Shown here: positions 51,726-64,000 of the stretch, in pieces
How positions within the stretch are numbered: the first letter of the stretch is position 1
Layout: every line of letters begins with the position of its first letter
DNA from: Sinohyriopsis cumingii
Lineage: Eukaryota; Mollusca; Bivalvia; Unionida; Unionidae
Assembly: GCA_028554795.2 (NCBI GenBank)
Contig: CM068835.1
Coordinates: forward strand, 60,387,219 to 60,451,218
DNA: 64,000 nt
Reading direction: 5' to 3'
The notes under the pieces: generated by a model
What the model was told of the DNA's origin: nothing
Seen by the model: only the letters and a program-made list of their open reading frames with translations
Database searches by the model: none
Program-made: the position numbers and the translations under genes

Positions 51726-53740
51726 TGTCTTGAAAGTGTCATTACCCCCCCCCCAAGACATTTTTTGACAACATATATAATGTGTAAGCAGCCAGGTGAA
51801 ACCACAGAATTTTAAAGAAAATACTTCCAGGGTTATTTTTAAAGTACTAATTCAAACCTTTGGAATTTTAACAGTTTTGATTTATTCATCAGAAACATGT
51901 AACAAATGGAAACAAAGACAAAAATAAGAACATGGTGAGCAGAAGAAGTTTGAATCACCAGAGGCAAAAGCAACAGGCACTTACTTACCTTTAAAAGAAA
52001 AGCAATAGTGAAAACAATTATGAAAAAGAAGAAGAAATAAAGATCAGGGTATGGCTTGAAGAGCTGCTGTCCACTGAAGTATCACTAACACTAAGTCATT
52101 TTACCATTATACCATCATCATGCATGTATGCAAAACATTTGCCAATTTACTAGATATAAACAACCTGAGCGGGTGAGGTTACTTAGGGTAATAATAAATC
52201 CAAAGTTTGATTATCAGCTTTTTGCTTTTGTTTCTTTTTAGTAAAAATACACAAAAAAAATGATTTTACACACAATGTTGCATTGAAAGTAAACTCAAAT
52301 GGTACATAATTCCTTTTCTTCAATAAACATTTCTTTGAAAACTGCAATAATAAGCTTGATTAGACTGTTCAAAATGTGCCAGTAGCCTATTGAGTAGGTA
52401 TATTTTAGACCTAGTCTAACGAGGATAATTTGAAACTATGTACTAAAATAATTCAAGAAACTGAAACAAATAAACAACGATAGTTACGATTACTGCATTT
52501 TTTACTGGATTCAGTACTTATTTTAACAAATGTAATGGATGGGTGTGATTCATCTTACTTTTCATATTATAATGATCCTGTTTGCCCTAGTGCCAATATT
52601 TATGTGGAATCATCGAAAAGTAAAATATAGATAAAAAATCCAACTTAATATGATCACGGTAAAACAAAATAAACTATAAAAAATTGGGATTTTATTTCTT
52701 GCTATCACTGCTTTGTTTAGTAAAAAAATAGCATTATTGTCTCCTTCTTTTTAAAAAAAAAAGTATTTGTTTATTGCAGTGAACCTAATTGCTTAATGAG
52801 CCTGTTCTATATTTAGCTGATGTCATCCAAATATTCTGCTTAAGAATGCATTAAATTGCAAGCAGAAACAGAAAAACAAAAATACAATCTTTCATACAAA
52901 TAGCCATTGATATTTGATTGTCAGATTTGTTTAAAGAAACATGAAATGACATTTTGAGTTAGTGTGAAATATCTGTAGCCCTATATTGTGACAGACATGA
53001 CATGTGATCTACGAAATGCATTTTGTCTTCATTTTTCAGCTCACTAGTGATGAGAACAAATGACAATGTATATAAAATTTGCATATGTGTTAGATGGTTA
53101 CAAAAAGTGTCTTATGTCAAAAACATCAAACATATTCTTGAATGCACTGCTAATTCCTACGGACTTGAAAGAGGCAGAAATCCGTGAAAATTTGAGGTTT
53201 TGATTGAACACATGTTTACATATGTTGCAGTTGATACATAGTGGGCATGGCATAACAATAATAAACACTCGTACAAACATATTAATTTATCGGTAATCGG
53301 GAGGACCAAAACTAACCACTGTTGAACCTTGTCCTCTTAAAATGCAATCTTGATATAGATGATCACAATGCCTCTGTCACTACCTCAGCAGCAATGGTAA
53401 CCAATATCTATGTGATATCGGAACCTCAACTTTAAGAAATCAGAATCTGAACATAATAAAAAATACATAAAACATGCATCCAATAGTTCATTATAGGCAC
53501 CGAATCTCATTAATTAAATTTGCTTTCTTGGTTTAGGTTTTAAACATGCATCCTGTGATTATCTTTCCTGCCATGTGACATGCTGAAGTCCCTCAGGAAA
53601 AGACTGCAGAGGAATGGTACGCATCAAATGTTGATGTCTTGTACATCCTGTTCAGAATTTCATTAGCATATATTGATTTTTATGTTGAAGAATATAATTG
53701 ACATCAGCTGTTCATTTCAAAATCTTCCTTGATCCTTGAG
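51726..53740. other. Host intergenic or intronic DNA, no gene recognised
   Basis: AT-rich, no convincing exon or repeat array. Confidence 0.4.
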
Positions 53741-53744
53741 GTGC

Positions 53745-53897
53745 TAATCTGACACGATTCCGGACTGATCGATCTGACAGGATTCCAGACTAATCAATCT
53801 GACATGATTCCGGACTGATCGATCTGACATGATTCCGGACTGATCGATCTGACATGATTCCAGACTGATCAATCTGACACAATTCCAGACTGATCGA
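53745..53897. repeat. Minisatellite, 25-bp unit (six copies)
   Basis: Unit ATCTGACATGATTCCGGACT plus GATCG, with small variations. Confidence 0.9.
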
Positions 53898-54327
53898 TGT
53901 TCAACTGCAGCAGCTTTTGCAACACCTGAACTTTGGTAAATTTTCACTAAAGAATTATTGTCAAACATTATGAGCATTTCAGTTATCTATACTGGTGTTC
54001 AAGTTGCCATTCACCTATATCAAGGTTGATTGGGCTGGAAAATTAGAATCAGATGGAAGCGATCATAATGGCAGAATATGATGTTAAAAATTAGGATTGA
54101 TTCTAGCAATACTGGAATGGCTGGTACATCTGCCATCACCAAAATGATGATTCTCTATCTTGCCTAGTGATATTAACCCTAACCACAACACATTTACAAA
54201 ACAAAAATGAGATAAAAACTTGAGCAAAAGAAAACGAGCTGCCTCGATTATATCACAGACTGATTACACCGGATGTTTTTGTAGTATGACAGAATTCCAC
54301 TTAATGTATTATTTGTCTGTCTACATA

Positions 54328-54644
54328 TCAAAGAATTGTACATGCTGCTGACTCCTTGGCATCTCTATACTTTGTCTTAACATTCTCCAAAACTCTTGCG
54401 TTAACTGCAATGTTACCAAATCTCAGATTCTCTGCAGCTTCATTCTTATTTTTATTATAAATAAAAGGTTTCATAAGTTCTTGAGGATCAAGGTTTAGAT
54501 TATCCAGTTCATTGCCCTTTTGCACCCAGTCTTGTTCCATTCTCTCAATCTGCCGAGCCTCTTCTAGAAGTTTATCCTCAATGGGAACTGTGAAAGCTGT
54601 CTCTATCCTGTACAGATTGCTCAACACAAACTGAACTCTGTTCA
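54328..54644 (-). CDS. Terminal exon of a host gene, C-terminus CTIL (CAAX-like)
   Basis: The exon opens after an acceptor (GTTGTTTCAG at 54,645) in phase 1. It encodes about 105 helical residues, including YRIETAFTVPIEDKLLEEAR and LDNLNLDPQELMKPFIYNKN, and ends ESAACTIL then stop. The last four residues fit a CAAX prenylation box, with Leu favouring geranylgeranylation. The phase fits the exon at 58,697-58,879, so both may belong to one minus-strand gene. I do not recognise the family. Confidence 0.6.
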
Positions 54645-54954
54645 CTGAAACAACAAGGGAACAACTCTTACTGAAATGTTCTTCACAAATTGAAAATTTT
54701 TGTTGATTCAGACGCTTTTGTTCCTGTCATTTCCATTCTGATTATTATGATCACAGAGTTAACAGTTGATATAAAAAGTTGTTGGAGGGAATCTTGTTCT
54801 TTAGTTTTTTTTTTATCCTATGCCATGGATAACCAATTTAGATAAATGGGACCAACTAACTTGCAATTTTAGATAAGACAATACACTATCTAAATAGGTT
54901 TTTGCATGAGTGCTCATTTCCAACAAAACAAAACAATTTAATGAACAAGTTGAT

Positions 54955-55125
54955 TTGGTTTGTTTATTAGGTGTGTAACGACACATCAACATATGGATGT
55001 TGTGACATGCCAAGAGAGTTGGATTAAAGGGCCATGCACCACAGCACCTGACCGAGGCTGATGGCAGGATTTGAACACAGGCCCAGTTCACTGTGAGACT
55101 TGCAATTTAACTACTGAGCCAGTGT
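54955..55125 (-). mobile_element. SINE-like tRNA-derived element
   Basis: On the minus strand GGCTCAGTAGTTAAATTGCA and TGTTCAAATCCTGCC resemble box A and box B with tRNA spacing. Confidence 0.5.
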
Positions 55126-55609
55126 TAAATAATTTCTATCTTCTGCATACACTGTATTATACTTGCTTCTGAGTCAAGCCCAACTGCAACAATATATACC
55201 CTGATCCCATAATGCACTGGCAGATAAGAGTTTATTTTCTTGGTTCTACTGATTACTCATAACAAACTGAACAGACCTAGATATGTTTGTATAATATGCA
55301 GTGGTAGATCTGGGTCTGTGCAGTTTGCAGTTGGACTTGACTTAAAAGTTACGATAAATGGAAACTTTGCAAGCAATATGTTAAAATTTCAACAAGTTTC
55401 AAAAACTCAGCCAGAAAAGAGCACAAATGTAATATTTAATTTGTCACAAGCCCAAACCACTGATATTTTAAAAAACCATACAACTTCAGTTCATTTAGGC
55501 ACCTGGACATTTATGCCTTATCCTTGTATTACATTATGATGTAATCTAATGTCATAGTGTGCTATCATATGATGTAGTATGGGAAAATATTGCACTGCCT
55601 TATTAACCT

Positions 55610-55835
55610 AAATGACAGTGACATCCTGTAATAATTACATCTTTGATAACTGAGTGACAGAGATCTATTCCAAACATCATGTAATAACTACATCTTTGAT
55701 AACTTATTGACAGAGAGCTTTTCCAGACATACTGTAATAACTACATTTTTGATAACTGAGTGACATAGATCTATTCCAGACATCCTGTAATAACTACATC
55801 TTTGTTAATTGAGTGACATAAATCCATTCCACCAA
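55610..55835. repeat. Tandem repeat, about 65-bp unit
   Basis: Three to four units of CTGTAATAACTACATCTTTG followed by a GATAACTGAGTGACAGAGA block. Confidence 0.85.
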
Positions 55836-56279
55836 TACCTCCTCACAAGTTGTAGAGTACACAATTTAAATCTGATATCATCAACTAGCTTAGATGAATA
55901 AGATGTTATACAAAATAAATTATTAATTTGATGTAAAAGGAACTACTTAAACTTTATATATTTAAACACAATTCAAAATAATATAATGTTGGTGTAAAAC
56001 AATTTACAAGTATTAATTCGATAAATATTTAAGTAGATAGATTTTAAAGCTAAGGTGTTGTCTCCAGAGAATGGGCTATGCACTTACGATCTGCATTGCC
56101 AATATTATAAAAGATGCACTGCCAAGGCACTGGACATGATCATGCCAGAAGGTGCAAAGATGATATACACAAGTGAAAACACAATGAATGTTTCCCATGT
56201 GAAGGTACACCACTTATTGTGACTGAAGGTACAAAATACTAAAGATATATGATACAACACAAAAAAAGGTGCAGTCAAT

Positions 56280-56760
56280 TCAGATAACTATACCACTGCT
56301 CTTACAGCTCTAAAGGAGCACTCATTACAAATCAACAAAGATGCAAGTACCATAATACTTATGCTCCTCTTCTGACAATCGTATACTCATTATTCCCACT
56401 ATGAAAACAAAGTCATATGGACAATGTTCTTTTGCATACCAGGGCCCAGCAACGTGGAATGAATTGCCCACTGAACTTAGACACAAAGACACAGTGATCC
56501 CATTCAAGAGTGCTCTTAAAACTCACTTATTCTGACTGCAAGAACAAACTTAAAGACCTAATAATGTGTCCTACCTTAAATATTTTCAGTATGTTTTTTA
56601 TGTTTTCTAATTTCATTGTGTTCGTGTTTTTGTAATCATATCATTATATATGTTTTTTATGTTATAAGTGTTGTCTAATGTTGTAAAACGCTTAGAGCTT
56701 CTAAAGATTAGGCACTATACAAAGTCCTCATCATTATTATATTATTATTATAGTCAATGG
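56280..56760 (+). mobile_element. LINE 3' fragment (L2/CR1-like)
   Basis: A damaged frame reads YGQCSFAYQGPATWNELPTE and ends FKSALKTHLF then stop, the usual C-terminus of an L2/CR1-type pol. The 3' sequence ends in an AAAACGCTTAGAGC...GGCACTATACAAAG tail followed by ATT repeats. 5'-truncated. Confidence 0.75.
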
Positions 56761-58690
56761 GGGGAGGTGCTACTCAAAAGGTGTACAACCTTGACATAAG
56801 GTAAAGACACTCAGTACATATTACACAGAAATGTGTATTGGCCCCAACCTTGTGAGATAAATACAGTGGAACCTTGTTAATCTGGATAGCTTCATTATCA
56901 CTGAATATGTCTGGAATAATGCGTTTTCTAGATAATTGAATCATGCCATTTTTATTTTATTATGTCATCATACATGCATCCACTGTACATGTACATGTAT
57001 TTGCAAGCCCTACATGAAGTGTATTCAATAATGGTGGAAATAAATTAATGAATTCATCTACTAGCTTATACAAATTTCACTTTATGATAACATGCACTTG
57101 TTTTGGGTTTGAATACAGCATCATTAGCTTGTTGATATCTGGCTTGGTGAGCATGGGTTAGGTCTGCTTAGTCGGCAGGTATGGACAACCATTTGTCCTG
57201 TTTTTGTGATGTCCACAATTGTCAAGTTGCCAGTGTCTAAAAATGAGTCAGCTGTAATATGCTTGCAGATATCTTGCATTGTAGCTTCTTTGTACTGGAA
57301 AATCTTCTTTTTATGTTGGCTGGTATCTCTACTTGTCTACACTTGCCTGATGGTGTTGCCACAATAATGTAAAAAGTACAACAAATACAAACTGATATCT
57401 CGCAGTTAAATGCATTATGGTAAGCTAATAAGATGCAATCATTTTAATAAGTTATATTTTACAACTGAAATTTTACAAGATAACTGATGTTTTTTATTCT
57501 GAAATGAAGCCCTATACTTTCCAAAGCCTAAATCAATCAACTTTATTTGTACAGACATCAGCAAACTCCAACAGTTAAATACAATTGGTAAACAACAAAG
57601 AGACTTAATGATAGGTGAATCAGTGTGTGCTATCTGACAGACTGTGTTTTTATATATGATTCTTTAAATTTTCTTATTTTGGGACAGATTTTTCCAAGAT
57701 TATCAAGGTCAGTTTCATAGTAATTTTACACTCTGGTCCCAGATTTTGATTTCCGGATCTAGAACACAGATTTCTGGATTAACAGAGCATATTAACTTTA
57801 AGGAATTCCGTTCCTGTTGAACTATGTCCAGATAGTGAGGTTTCTAGATAAACAGAGTCTGAATTAACAAGGTTCCTTTGTATATATTCTTGAAGGTGCA
57901 CAAACTCTAAAGTAAATTCTTGCTTATTATATCAGAAGAGTAAGCTTTGAAAGCGTGCAAACAACGTATTTACTGTTCAGTGTATCAACTACAACATTTT
58001 CTGGAGATCATCATAATTGTATGTTTATAATATCATTTCCGCATCACCATGGATTCTGCATCATCTGTGCCAAGGCTGGTCATCAGTTGTTATAAATGGG
58101 AATGAAATTTATTTTTCAGCGCTATGAAATCCAATTGAATCAGCCATGCCTGGGACTAATGCATATGGCTTTTATACTCACCATCAAAAAAGAGGTTGCA
58201 GCACATGCTTTATCTCAGGCCGAAGTAATGGAAAACGGTTTTGTCAAAACATTGGCAGGACAGTGAGTATTACCTAATAACATCGGGTGATTGTTTACTG
58301 CACAAAGCTCATCCTGAAAGGGTATGACTGCTAAAGAAACACATAATCACCAGGTGATTAATGGAGAATGTATCAAGATGAAACAATACTCAAAAAATTT
58401 CAGGCTAAGTTATACACAAAATAACAGACCCACGCAATGCAATTCATTTATCGATTCCAGAAACTTGTTAAGCAATTTATTTTCTAACAGTATACTGTAT
58501 GTATATATATATTGTATTCCTGACAAGTTGGATACTGACATCGGCTTGATGATGAGAATGAGTAGTCAACCTTGTGGAAAACACCATCCTTGGATAAGCA
58601 GACATGATCGATGCACATGCTGGAAACATGGATTTAACCTGAAACTCAGAGGTGCAAACAAAACAAGCATGCAACCCTTACATAATCCAG
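56761..58690. other. Host intergenic or intronic DNA
   Basis: No convincing exon. It probably lies in an intron of the minus-strand host gene. Confidence 0.35.
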
Positions 58691-58696
58691 GCTTAC

Positions 58697-58879
58697 CTTC
58701 AGGAGGTAGAAAAACAATGGGGTGGAAACCTCCAAGAGGTTCATACATGACCCTCGTAATAACAATGTCCTGATTGATTGTCAAGTAGCATATGACCAAT
58801 CGTTCCATTTTGTTCATTTCGGACTGTGGTACATGCATCCCCCATCCTATCTGGTCTCCAATTTTAACTGCTTTTGCAG
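58697..58879 (-). CDS. Internal host exon, SPRY-like
   Basis: A 183-bp exon between the acceptor ATATCTTCAG and the donor GTAAGCCTGG on the minus strand. It encodes VKIGDQIGWGMHVPQ, then a hydrophobic strand (LVICYLTINQDIVITRVMY) and EPLGGFHPIVFLPPE. The GD.IGWG..., strand, GG.-P.V pattern resembles the middle of a SPRY domain. The exact family is unknown. Confidence 0.6.
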
Positions 58880-58951
58880 CTGAAGATATAGACAAATAAA
58901 AATGATCAAGATTGAATACAAGTTTTACACATCAAATGCTCAGAGTAAAGA

Positions 58952-59213
58952 CTTCCTAGGAGCCTGATCAGAATCCAGTATTATGTTCTGGGAATAAAAG
59001 GGAAGTAACTCCCTATTTATTCATCAATCTTAAAGATGCCCAATGAGAACAAGATATTCACTTTCTCCAACAAAAATAAAGTCTTCCTAGGAGCCTGATC
59101 AGAATCCAGTATTATGTTCTGGGAATAAAAGGGAAGTAACTCCCTATTTATTCATCAATCTTAAAGATGCCCAATGAGAACAAGATATTCACTTTCTCCA
59201 ACAAAAATAAAGT
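58952..59213. repeat. Perfect or near-perfect 131-bp tandem duplication
   Basis: CTTCCTAGGAGCCTGATCAG and the following 110 bases occur twice in direct repeat. Confidence 0.92.
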
Positions 59214-59519
59214 CTCACATTTGTATGTACAAGACTTTTACAGAATGCCATACCTCTCCTGCCTGCCATGGCATAATCTGATCAAAGTATTGATGATACC
59301 AAACTTAGTAGAACCATTGTACAGTTTGAAATTTCTGCAAAATCTGTCAGTTATGAAAAGAAAAATGTTCTTAAAATTGCTCTATTTTTAACATCATCAG
59401 TCATATTTGATGGCAGATTGGCTTTTTTTATACAAAATTTAAAAGCCTTCAAACTGATTATCTTTGTAAAATTTGTTCAAATTCTGTTTTGGAGAAGTCA
59501 TTTAAAGGTCCTTCTATTT

Positions 59520-59610
59520 TGGTATCAGCTGCCACACTAGACTGTGGAGATCAGCCCAATTCTCTTTGATGCCAAATACCATGTTTTTCATGTCAACTGA
59601 TTCTGCAATA
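59520..59610 (-). CDS. Possible host exon
   Basis: After the acceptor TTCTATTGCAG the frame ESVDMKNMVFGIKENWADLH is open with a compatible phase, but no good donor is visible. It may belong to the SPRY-like gene. Confidence 0.3.
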
Positions 59611-59621
59611 GAACAAAATTA

Positions 59622-59662
59622 CAAGAGAGAGAGAGAGAGAGAGAGAAAGAAAGAGAGAGAGA
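59622..59662. repeat. (GA)n microsatellite
   Basis: About 20 GA units with small interruptions. Confidence 0.9.
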
Positions 59663-60239
59663 GAATACTGAAAGCAAGTTCACTTAATAGCTTTGCACAA
59701 TAAACAAAATGTCCTTAAACGTCTTCTGGTAGAGGGAAGCGGGATACTTAACGATCTTAACAAAGTTGCTTTTTTTAAACTTCAAAGGAAATGGAACCCT
59801 CTCTTCTCCACTCATTTAGTTATAAAAAAGTGATAGCCTCCTATGCATAATAGTCCAAGTGGATTGTTCACCTCGCTGAATAAACAACAAGAACAAAGAA
59901 CTTGGAAGAGAAATTTGACTCATATGCATGAATCCCATTGCCAAACGATTTGGAGTAGCCAACAACATATAGACTGTTATTGGAGAAAATGCAAAATGTA
60001 CTCTAAGTTGGATATGTATGAATGTATTGGGCTTAATGGCACATCAGCACAATAATGGCTATATAGTGTCAATTAAAAGTTAAGTTAAAATAATGCAAGA
60101 AAAAAAAATTGCAAATTGCTATAGGGAAATAACTTATCACAAATTAATGTAAAATCTCCAGTCTTTCAAGATAAAAGATAAAAGGAAAACAATATAAAAT
60201 CATTAAAATGTAGCAACAGCTTTGTTACCTAAGCCATAT

Positions 60240-60279
60240 TTATATGTGTTTGTGTGTGTGTGTGTATGTGTGTGTGTGC

Positions 60280-60345
<66 letters not shown>
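60240..60345. repeat. (GT)n followed by (TA)n microsatellite
   Basis: A GT-rich run gives way to about 35 TA units. Confidence 0.93.
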
Positions 60346-60348
<3 letters not shown>

Positions 60349-60464
60349 TTAAACTATCATCTCACACTGAAAATAATGTGGTTAGTGTTGGCATTAACCT
60401 GGTCATTTTATCATTAGTTATATGAGTGGATTTCTTCCAATGCATTTCAACATCGTTTCTTACC

Positions 60465-60520
60465 TCCATGAAATATTCCGGTTGGACTTTCAAACTGCAC
60501 AAAATGCATATTGGTCACCT
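60465..60520 (-). CDS. Possible host exon
   Basis: The minus strand reads TNMHFVQFESPTGIFHG before a GTAAGAAA donor. The acceptor is ambiguous (TTTTGTGCAG or further upstream). Protein-like and adjacent to the other minus-strand exons. Confidence 0.35.
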
Positions 60521-61129
60521 TCATTGCAATATCCAATACAGAATTAAAATTAAAACATGTAATCTTTCTTTCCAACTGGTTGATACAGTTCTATGACCTA
60601 TAACTGAATTTATGGATTTATCATATAAATGGAGCTAAAATGTCAAGCATTGTGGATATTAGCGGATTTAATTAGAACAAATCGTAAGTTGTTAATTTAT
60701 TTGTGACATATTCCACTCAATAATACAAGTATATTTTACACAGTTTTGCTGTTAATTTTCTTATCTATCTATTTATCAATCCAGTTAGGCTTATTTATTT
60801 TTCCAAAATGCAACTCTAACTTACTGACAACAATCAGCCATTCATATGGATCAGAGCTGCAAAATACACTCTGACTTGTACACTATGAGAACCGAAAAAA
60901 ATACACTTCTGCATACTGTTCATGCCAGTGTCAGCCTACAACAAAACAGTTTGTAAACATTTAATGCAACTTCCCTTTTAACAGGTACCTGGGTAACTGA
61001 TCATTAAGACTGATGGGTACCCTTTAGATCTTTACTAAATTTTCAAAGTTCCACTTGTTGAAGATAATTATTATCAGATTTTGTCTCTTAAGCATTTTTT
61101 TCCCAGCATCTTTAAAAGTACTTCTCTGA

Positions 61130-61345
61130 AACTATGAGAAAAGGTGAGACATTTTGATTTGCCTATACAACAGATGTCCTGTTACTTCCTGTCAACTTGG
61201 TTAATATGAATAAACCAAGATATTTCAATTTGTTTATACAAAGTTTTCCTGTTACTTCCTATTTACTCAAAGATATGAAAAAAACCTGAGATATTCTGAT
61301 TTGCCTGTGCAACAATTACCCTGTTACTTCTTGTCGACTTGGAAT
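61130..61345. repeat. Three diverged tandem units of about 65 bp
   Basis: The motif GAGA.ATT.TGATTTGCCT.T.CAACA...CCTGTTACTTCCTGTC.AC recurs three times. Confidence 0.65.
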
Positions 61346-61919
61346 GAATAAAAAATTATCTTTGATATGTTGTTTTAATTAGGAGAATTTTCGCTCCTGC
61401 TTGGTTTTCTACACACAATCAAGAGACTCCAGATTAAATTGGGAGAGATGACATATCTGCATTTTCTCCAAAAGTCAAAGACTTTTCTCTGGTGGTACAT
61501 CATCATGTAACCAAGTTCATACCAAACAACATCTGTCTCACTGGGGGGGATGTCTATACACTTGACACAATGTGTTCCGGTAGCAGTGGTCATTGGCAAG
61601 GTATGCACTCTGGTCAAGGTTCACCCTCTCAAGGTATGCATGAGAAAGGTGTATCTGATATGTGATTTGCATACTACCATTTCATCTCTGCCATTTGTTC
61701 TATACACGAGAAATCAACGATCGGTTCGCTCTGACTGCAGGACAGCTTTGGCTGCTTGATCTTAACTGCCATTATCCTTAATACATGTACCAATATATCA
61801 TAGCAGCCTGGGGTGCAGTGTACTTTTTCCAGATTGCAAAAACAAATCATGTTTTGTAAGGCTTGCAGCAAGGAAAAGGAAATCTGGTTTCAATGTAGTT
61901 CAAAGATTTGAGTATGGCT

Positions 61920-62620
61920 GTAATTTCTGCATTAAATATGGCAGCTTTATTGATCAAGGAAATTAGGTCACTGTGACCTACTTGTTGTGTTACTATCATG
62001 AAATGCATCCACATATATATGTTTTATCAATGTAAGAGAAATAGGGTCCAATATATTGAGGCACAACACGTAAACAGCTGAAAATACAAAATTCACTCAC
62101 ATGAAACAATTAGGCCACACTCTTTTAATGGTTCAGTTACTCTCCTTAAAATGCATCCATATACCAAATTTCATGAGTGTTGATGAAATAGGGTTCAAAA
62201 TATTGAGGGTGTAATGAACAAATACTTGAAAATACAAAAGTCACTCGAGCATGAAAATCAAGGTTACAATGACATAGTTTTAATATGGCTGGATTACTCA
62301 TCTTGAGCTGCATCAACCTTGCACTCGGCACAAATGGAGGTGAAATATGGTCTAAAATACTTAGGGCATGATGAAGAAATAACTGCAAATAAAAATTCAC
62401 TTCAACATGAAAATAAGGACACACCAACTATGTTTTAGTTTGGCTGAGTTACCCTCAGTGAGTTGCATCCACATACCATCTTTAATTAGTTAGGTGAAAT
62501 AGGGTCCAAGATTATTTAGGGCTTAATGACCTGATAGCTGAAAATAAAATAAAGTTACAAATGCATGAAATATGGTCACAATAACCTAGTTTTGGTATGG
62601 CTGAGTGTTCCATAAGTGTG
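61920..62620. repeat. Diverged tandem repeat, about 120-130-bp unit
   Basis: Blocks containing GAAATAGGGTCCAAAATATT and GTCACAATGACCTAGTTTT.ATATGGCTG recur four to five times. Confidence 0.6.
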
Positions 62621-63928
62621 GGTTAAATAGAGCAGACAATTTTGAAGTATAACAAGTGGCTCACTATAGAGGACTTTAGTCCAGTCTCACAGTTGAAATA
62701 TAGCATTTAAATGGCTATGTGTGCTTCAATACTATCACTACATCAGACTCTGACTTGTGAAAGCCTTAACATGAAAACTTGAATGCAAAATCAAAACACA
62801 GTCACCATAATTGCTGCCAGAAAAATGATGTCTGTGTTACATCTTACACTGGCTTCCCATATGCTGGATTTAAAAAAAAAATGACTGTCAAAGAATTACT
62901 GTAAAATTTGGATCATTAACTGGGATACAGTTTTTTTTTAATGGTTTTGAAGTAAATGTATGATTTTGGGGGTATACAATTTTGTGTGGTCTCACTTGTT
63001 GAACATAACCCACAATCTCGACAAAAGTCTTTTTTGTAGTAGATTTAACTTTGTGGACATTTTGTACCTACCAAAAGAAATTAAATCCTCCAAGAATATT
63101 GCTGACTTTACAGTACAGACATTGTTGCCTGTGGCACTGGGTCTGTTTGACAAAACAATGTAAGTTTACACACACAATTCACAATTTGAGTAAGTCTGAC
63201 GCACAAGACTTGCATCAGAAAACGTCATTATAGCAAGTTTTCAACTTGTTTCTAAATTCTGGAACTTTTGGACTAAACCTCTGAGTATGTAACATTGGCA
63301 TATGTATTTTATGAATCTAGGATTTGTTTGTAATCGTCTTAACAATGTGTTTTGAAAAAAGTCTAAAATAACAATTAAAAAAATATATATAATATTTAAA
63401 CAAAGCAAAATTGTTTGAATAGCATGAACAATTTCCTAATCACATCTATTTATGTGTGAACCTACCAATTTATGTATGAACCTACCAATTTATTTTTATC
63501 CATATTCTGCACTACGGGGGGGTGGGGGGTGGGGGGGGTGTAGTCATTGATTCTATTATAATTCCATAAACAGTTTTCATACCCAAAAACTGCACTTTAA
63601 AGAAATACAATGAGTATCTGCTAATCTCGAGATGGAATGAGGAAGATAGACTGGTTGGTGCACGAATGTTTGATATGATAACTCATACTAGAGATGGAAG
63701 CCATTTCAATTACACTGGACAACAAATTTTTACAAAAGTCATGTTACTGAAATAAAATTAGTCAATTCTTATCAATTTTTATGTGCTGAACACGAATATG
63801 ACAGTCAAATTGCAAAATTGGCTCTAGTTTTTTTGTAATCTGCAAGAAATTAATGTTTACATAACGAAATGCATTCCAATAGTAAAAGGTCAACTGTAAT
63901 AGCCTACCTATAAAAAATCAAGTCATTG

Positions 63929-63982
63929 ACTACATCTTAGATTTCTTCGCCTGTCTCTTGTACAGCTGTTCGGGAGCATCTC
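63929..63982 (-). CDS. Possible terminal exon of another host gene
   Basis: After ACTCCTCAG on the minus strand the frame RDAPEQLYKRQAKKSKM runs to a TAG. The window ends just upstream, so the rest cannot be judged. Confidence 0.3.
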
Positions 63983-64000
63983 TGAGGAGTGTCCAGCAGT

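Overview
This is a nuclear metazoan sequence, AT-rich, with introns, tRNA-derived SINEs, LINE remnants and many micro- and minisatellites. The repeat style suggests a marine invertebrate, most likely a mollusc or other lophotrochozoan, but that is inference. The window is dominated by integrated Polinton/Maverick elements (adintovirus-like, large DNA elements with virion genes), now decaying.

Region A (1-15,921) is the right-hand part of Polinton copy A; its left end lies outside the window. Read on the minus strand it carries protein-primed DNA polymerase B, a BIR-domain (IAP-like) gene, two F-box-like genes and two small overlapping ORFs, a packaging ATPase, two paralogous virion-type basic proteins, a helical protein, a chromodomain integrase, a two-TM protein, a penton-like minor capsid protein, a pVI-like protein, the major capsid protein and the start of an acidic ORF. 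Near the end, a zinc-knuckle gene faces PolB head-to-head. Next to the terminal repeat lies a divergent pair of small basic-protein genes. Both genes of that pair end in a textbook replication-dependent histone mRNA 3' stem-loop (GGCCCTTTTCAGGGCC plus ACCCA) followed by a purine-rich element.

Region 15,922-22,237 is host intergenic DNA with microsatellites, a satellite-like array and a SINE. Region C (22,238-23,690) is a third Polinton end fragment, followed by LINE debris to 25,800.

Region B (about 25,803-46,768) is a second, more decayed Polinton in the opposite orientation. It repeats the gene order of copy A from the histone-like pair through the integrase and breaks off at the first codons of the penton gene. 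PolB has lost about 2.9 kb. The second F-box-like gene is split by a 9,586-bp near-perfect palindrome (30,618-40,203). The palindrome has AG...CT ends, TIRs and a 6-bp target duplication (CACGTC). Each arm is a Polinton terminal segment (TIR, CA-rich arrays, zinc-knuckle gene, PolB start), so it looks like a snap-back dimer of a Polinton end that was integrated. A 905-bp TIR element carrying a further nested MITE interrupts the ATPase gene of copy B.

Region 46,769-64,000 is host DNA: SINEs, several minisatellites, an L2/CR1-like LINE tail, and a few minus-strand exons of unidentified host genes (one SPRY-like, one terminal exon ending in a CAAX-like motif).
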